Positions 59,546 to 64,000 of a stretch of 64,000 nt of DNA are shown here, one piece after another. The DNA comes from Rhynchonema sp. JSB1_4 (taxonomy: Eukaryota; Nematoda; Chromadorea; Monhysterida; Xyalidae). The notes under the pieces are model-generated. The model was not told the origin of the DNA. It saw only the letters and a list, made by a program, of their open reading frames with translations, and searched no databases. The position numbers were made by a program, and so were the translations under genes. The stretch is from the NCBI GenBank assembly GCA_030248065.1, contig JASAMV010000742.1, forward strand, positions 96,928-160,927, in the 5' to 3' direction. The stretch's first letter is position 1; each line of letters begins with the position of its first letter.

Positions 59546-61193
59546 TAAAGTGCATTCATTTTCATATTTCATGTAACGATTCTGGCAAATGGAGCCTCAA
59601 CCATTTTAGAATATAGAAATTTCACCCTTTAACTGCAATTTTGGCCAAGAACGCGTTATATTATATTAAATTCTGCATCGCACTGGAAAAAATTTCCTCA
59701 CAAGAATGTTCGGCATACGGTTCGGTATATCATCCGTGGCCTCAGTTTAGACAATAAAAATGCGCAATATAAATTTTTATATACCGCCCAAAAATGTATT
59801 TTCTGTCACCCTCAATAGTTGACCAAGAACGCGCGATAGATTATGTTATAGTGTTTCCTGCTTTTCTTGGTCCAAAGAAACAAGCGGGCCCGTGTTATAA
59901 CCGAACTTCTAGTTGAGGTCGAGATTACAATTTTGATTCAATCAAGCAGCTGGAAAAAACGTGTCAACGTTTGCCTGTGGAATCTAACAGCAATGTTTCA
60001 CGTGCTCGCTGTGAGCTTTGTGCGTGTGCGCTGCCAGCATGTCAATGAAACATTTCACTATGTTTGCTGCTGAGTGTTGTGTTTGAATTGACAAGGACAC
60101 ATTCTTAATCTCTTTCATTGGTTTCCTGAAATCTCGACCCCAAACTGGAGTTGGCTTATAACGTGGGGTTGTTTGTTTCCTTTGCCTTGCATAAAAAGGA
60201 AATACTATTATTATATGCCGGATTCTCAGTCAGGAACTGCAGCTGAAGGGTGGTATTTTATATATTCTATCTATCTCAAAAACTGATTCTGCGACAATAG
60301 TACACAAGGCTATGCACTGTTCGAGGCGTTATTTGTCACCAACAACTATCATTACGTCTGTTAATAAGTATAGTGTTATGGTTGTTATTTTGCAGTTCCC
60401 TGAAGGTGTAACGTTCTTGTAGTTGTCATTTTGTCAATTTTGCCTGTCATTTGCCTGCCTGTATTTTTTGCCTGTCAATTTTGCTACATTTACTACACTG
60501 CCGTTATCGTATTTCCTTCTGCTGTCGAAAACGATGTTATGCCCGTGATGATTCCCACACTTTTCGGTGACTTGCTTTGCGTATATAATAATTTAGTCAT
60601 TTTGCTCTTAAACAACAATTTGTTTAGCAAACGTTTTTAATATGGTCTACTTTCTCGTGAAACGCGAAAACATTACCAGACAAATCGTGTTAATAGTCCA
60701 TAATAATTCCGTGTTTGCGTTTCTCAGAAATGGTTGTAACTGTATGGTCACGCACCCAACGTGATTACTTATGCCCCGCTGAAATACACCCTTATATGAT
60801 GATCAGTGCTTACCGTACTTTAAATGAACTGCTGATTACATTTTTTGCGGCTATTATGATGAAACATTTGGTGTAATAACGTGATTTACTGATTTGGTGT
60901 AACTTCGTGATTTTTCGCTGATAAAACTATTGATGTAGTGGTAATTTCATTATCTCTTTTCTTGGTCCCCTATCCAATGGTTCGGTGCGCTGCGCTGAAC
61001 TGTTATTGCTGCGCGTGCTTTACGCTTTGCAAACTTACATAACAGTCATTTTTTGTATTACACGCCGTGAAAAACAGCCTAAAATGACTGTTTTTTTCTA
61101 TCCATCTGTATCAAATAAATTTTCGTATTTTTTTCAGCGTCTCGTCTCTCGTTTTAACAACAATCTCACGCAAAACATTATTCCGACAACAAA
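59546..61193. other. AT-rich intergenic region, no gene seen
   Basis: T-rich sequence between the zinc-finger gene and the Cys/His-rich gene. Short open frames have no domains or splice support. It should contain the promoter of the gene starting at 61194. Confidence 0.45.
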
Positions 61194-63531
61194 ATGCCAC
61201 CACCTCAGCAAAAAAGGGCTCGGGTAGCAACAAATGGAATGATGATGGCATCAACAATGATCGAGGTGAGAAATAATCCAAATTACAAGCAACACTTGCT
61301 TAAGTTTACCGTTTCATATTAACACAGTTTTCACAGACAGCCCTTTATCTCAACGCTCGAATTAAGCTCACTCAAATCGGTTGCCCAGGTGTCCTCAAAT
61401 TCCCCAAAAAGACCACACTAATGCATTTCATCAGAAAAATCCATATTTTTCACATTTATTTCCAGTACGCCATGGACACGGCAACAGAGCCAAGTGTCAC
61501 AACGAAAAACGGTGAAGCAGCCGATCCGAAAGAACGACTGGACAAACTTCGCTTCCCACTGGAAAGAGTGGGCCTGTTCGCGTCGTTATGGCCGGGTTAC
61601 GGTGGAAAAAACGACAAAGAAGGCCTGGTGGTGAACGAAGGCTTTGTGTTGCGCTTCAGGCGAGTAGTTTTTCATGCTGTCATATTCATTCATACTGTAT
61701 GAGCGATATCAAACTTGATGATCAATCGACTCGATTCTAATAGAAACAGAGTATGTTACGTGACTTCATATAAGAAGATGATCAGTCAGGTCTCCGAGCA
61801 ACAACAATCGCACGAAACATGGGAAGTGATCCATTCAATTAAATTATTTGCAGCAACGCATACGGCCACACGGATTTGTACTCGACAAACAAACAGGAGG
61901 TGCAGGCTGAAAAAAAGCAGTGTCTGATGGTTAGCTGACACTTAGTTCTTGAGAGCGATATTCTATACTGGTGCTTAAAGGCAATATAAAATTGTAAATC
62001 AAACATTATTGGTCAAAACCTCTATTTAACGGCGATATTTCATGTTTTCATCAAAAACTGATTTTAAACAACGGTTTCTTGATAAAATAATACCTGTGCC
62101 TGAATGCGAATTATTCATTTCCAGAATGTGGCATGCATCATGTGCTCAATCGATGACGACGGCGCGATCAAGTGCTGGGGTCCGCTATGCATCTGCACAA
62201 CAGCCAGAGACATGGGCATTGACGTGCCGAACAACATCCACGGCGTCATGTTCGCCAGTGAATCTGCGAAACAAAGTCACACCAAGTACGCACACCCGAA
62301 CACATTTGTGTGTCAACATCTGCTGCCACAAGACACGGTGCGCGGCCCATGTCTTCTGCATGTTTCGAATGTTTCAGTCACACAAGCTGTACCTGTCAAC
62401 AGCGTGGCTTGTTGACCGTTTTGATATTGTTGCATGCATCAACTTCGAACGGCAGTTTCCCTGCGTTTGTATGACCGCACTTAGCAAAGAAATAGAGAAT
62501 TTACCACAACGCCAAGGCGTAAACCCCGCAACAATACTCAGCACCCAACGAATGTAGAATTTCTTTCCTTCTTTCAGACATACGGCTTCTGGAACTGGCT
62601 GGACAACCAGAACGATAAGCCACAATACAAGGCACTGGGAAAAATTGCTCGCGAAGCCGGAATGTGTGCCCAGGTGTGCACATATCCGTTTGAACTGAAT
62701 GCACACGAAGCCAACCACAACCCCAAGCTTCCGGTTAGCCAATTTTGTGCATATAATAGTTGATGATTATTTAAGTCCGACTTACTATGGCTTTGATGAC
62801 AACATTATTCTGCGTGAAAAACGTCTCGAGACACACCACTTTACGGGCCTAGAACCGTTTTTTGTCGAAAAAAAACAGTTTTTTGGTCTGCAAGTACATT
62901 CCAAAGCATACCAGGTTTTTTCATTAAAATCGCAGCAAATGTGCTTGATATAATTACAGAACATATGCAACATTTGCACGATTGCGTATTTCCACGGTTT
63001 CGGCGACGCACCCCCGACATTCGCGTTCAAAACCGACCTTGGATTTCGACACCACAACGACTTCAAACGTCAGGGCGGGGTGTGGAAGCCACATTGTCAG
63101 GCACATTACGTTAGTGCTTTCTTTAACGTCCTCGTTTGCATCCAACATCTATTTTTGCTGTTCAACAAGTTTGCCCAAGTATGGTCTAGGTGTAGAAAAT
63201 ATCCACAACATTTATCCCCGAAAAACATTCTATATTACTTTCTTCTACCCACTACATTCATTTTCAGAAGGCAGTCGATTATGTCTGCGCTCTTGTCGGC
63301 GCCGACAAGTTCCACACGAAGCACAAGTACATCATCATGATGACGCTGTCCGAACATCTCGTGCATCGTAAGTATATGGTAACTTTGAGAAAAATAACAA
63401 AATAATTCTAACAGTTGTGTAATAGTTAGGGAGTGAAAAGGTGAAAAATTTGTTTGCTTGGCGGTTAAGCTTTCCAGAAAATTGCCGACATTTGCCCGCC
63501 CGTCTTGTCGATCCTGAAAATGACACATAAA
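61194..63531 (+). CDS. Unrecognised Cys/His-rich protein, 7-8 exons
   Basis: Exons 61194-61265, 61466-61659, 61854-61929, 62125-62337, 62578-62733, 62960-63109, 63268-63367 join in frame; a final exon at about 63480-63531 is possible. The start MPPPQQKRARVATNG has a small basic nuclear-type signal. Intron 2 has a GC donor (CAG/GCGAGT). Cys and His are dense and paired: CIMCSID, KCWGPLCICTT, KQSHTKYAHPNTFVCQH, GMCAQVC, NICNICTIAYFH, RHHNDFKRQGG, WKPHCQAHY, KFHTKHKY. The spacing suggests several zinc-binding units, including BED- or C2H2-like C-2-C...H-n-H patterns, but none matches a known domain well. No membrane segment or signal peptide. The 3' end overlaps possible exons on the other strand, so the terminus is uncertain. 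Confidence 0.6.
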
Positions 63532-63736
63532 ATTTTCTATCACTGAGCAAATAAAAACCCATAAATAAAACGGACGAAAAAAAATCGCAAAATTGGCTAG
63601 AGAGCGAGAAGGAACTCACCACTGAATTCTCTCCCGCCGTCACCACCCGTTCTTCTGGTTTCACACCACTTTTGGTTGTCGTCGTTTTATCATTCTCTTT
63701 TTTGCCGGCATTTTTTCCTTTGTCTTGTCGTCGATT
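63475..63736 (-). CDS. Possible exons of a minus-strand gene entering from the right
   Basis: Segment 63736-63620 lies between a good acceptor and donor and encodes a Lys/Thr-rich stretch ending EERVVTAGENSV. It joins in phase 0 to an acceptor at about 63515, followed by DRQDGRANVGNFLESLTAK. The second segment overlaps the possible last exon of the plus-strand gene. No family recognised; both strands cannot be fully right. Confidence 0.25.
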
Positions 63737-63819
63737 CTAAAACAAAAAAACCACTGATATTATGCTAGTCGGCGGACATAAAATTAAAAAAATCTAATCT
63801 AATCTAAATCTGAGCCAAA

Positions 63820-63999
63820 AATTCGGGCCGGGCCGGAGATTTGGGGGTTCGAGCCGGGCCGGCCCGATTGCGACTTCTGCAAAGGTCGCAATCGGGCCGG
63901 GTTTGGCCGGCCCGGCCCGGCCCGAGCCCCCAAATCTCCGGCCCGGCCCGAACCCCCACATCTCCGGCCCGGCCCGGCCCCGCCCGAGTGCGACCTCTG
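63820..63999. mobile_element. GC-rich hAT-like copies abutting at the window edge
   Basis: One GGGCCGG-type copy ends ...GATTGCGACTTCTG at 63879. A second runs 63880-63999 with ends CAAAGGTCGCAATCGG and CCGAGTGCGACCTCTG, inverted with two or three mismatches. Same family as 55213-55996. The left end of the first copy was not found. Confidence 0.6.
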
Positions 64000-64000
64000 G

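Overview
The window is a piece of an invertebrate animal genome. The genes are intron-rich with GT-AG splice sites (one GC-AG), the proteins are metazoan-specific (netrin, astacin, two-pore K+ channels, BAG1, RNF103), and the noncoding DNA is full of short DNA transposons. I cannot name the phylum. A type-II thiolase without an SCP2 domain resembles nematode DAF-22 in architecture, but that alone is weak evidence. For the recognised genes I rebuilt exons by hand. Summed exon lengths are divisible by three and splice phases agree throughout, so most boundaries should be right to within 1-2 bases.

Layout. 0.46-10.5 kb: a complete 10-exon netrin gene (minus). 10.5-15.3 kb: no gene seen. 15.3-17.3 kb: a secreted astacin metalloprotease (plus) with a 99-bp in-frame insertion in its zinc-binding motif. 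17.5-20.9 kb: a peroxisomal-type 3-ketoacyl-CoA thiolase (minus) with a hAT transposon inserted exactly at an exon/intron junction. 20.9-23.9 kb: repeats. 23.9-34.9 kb: an RNF103-like membrane E3 ubiquitin ligase (minus, 12 exons). Its 7.1-kb third intron holds two complete two-pore-domain K+ channel genes on the same strand. 35.7-45.5 kb: NOC3L, a ribosome-biogenesis factor (plus, 16 exons). Its first intron is a nest of transposons at least four levels deep. 45.8-47.1 kb: BAG1 co-chaperone (minus). 47.9-50.5 kb: cytosolic aspartate aminotransferase (plus). 52-55 kb: weak exons of an unknown gene around a perfect 255-bp inverted repeat. 56.9-59.5 kb: an unrecognised C2H2 zinc-finger protein with SUMO-related motifs and a duplicated exon. 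61.2-63.5 kb: an unrecognised Cys/His-rich protein. The right edge is GC-rich transposon sequence.

The genes are unrelated housekeeping, guidance and channel genes and do not form a pathway. The strongest unusual signals are (1) the nested transposons, whose order can be read from perfect 8-bp hAT target duplications and TA duplications; (2) two channel genes nested in the same-strand intron of a ubiquitin ligase; (3) the transposon that became intron by landing on a splice donor; (4) the astacin with a broken zinc motif and a lost Met-turn methionine; (5) a K2P channel with an atypical second selectivity filter; and (6) two unrecognised genes at 56.9-63.5 kb.
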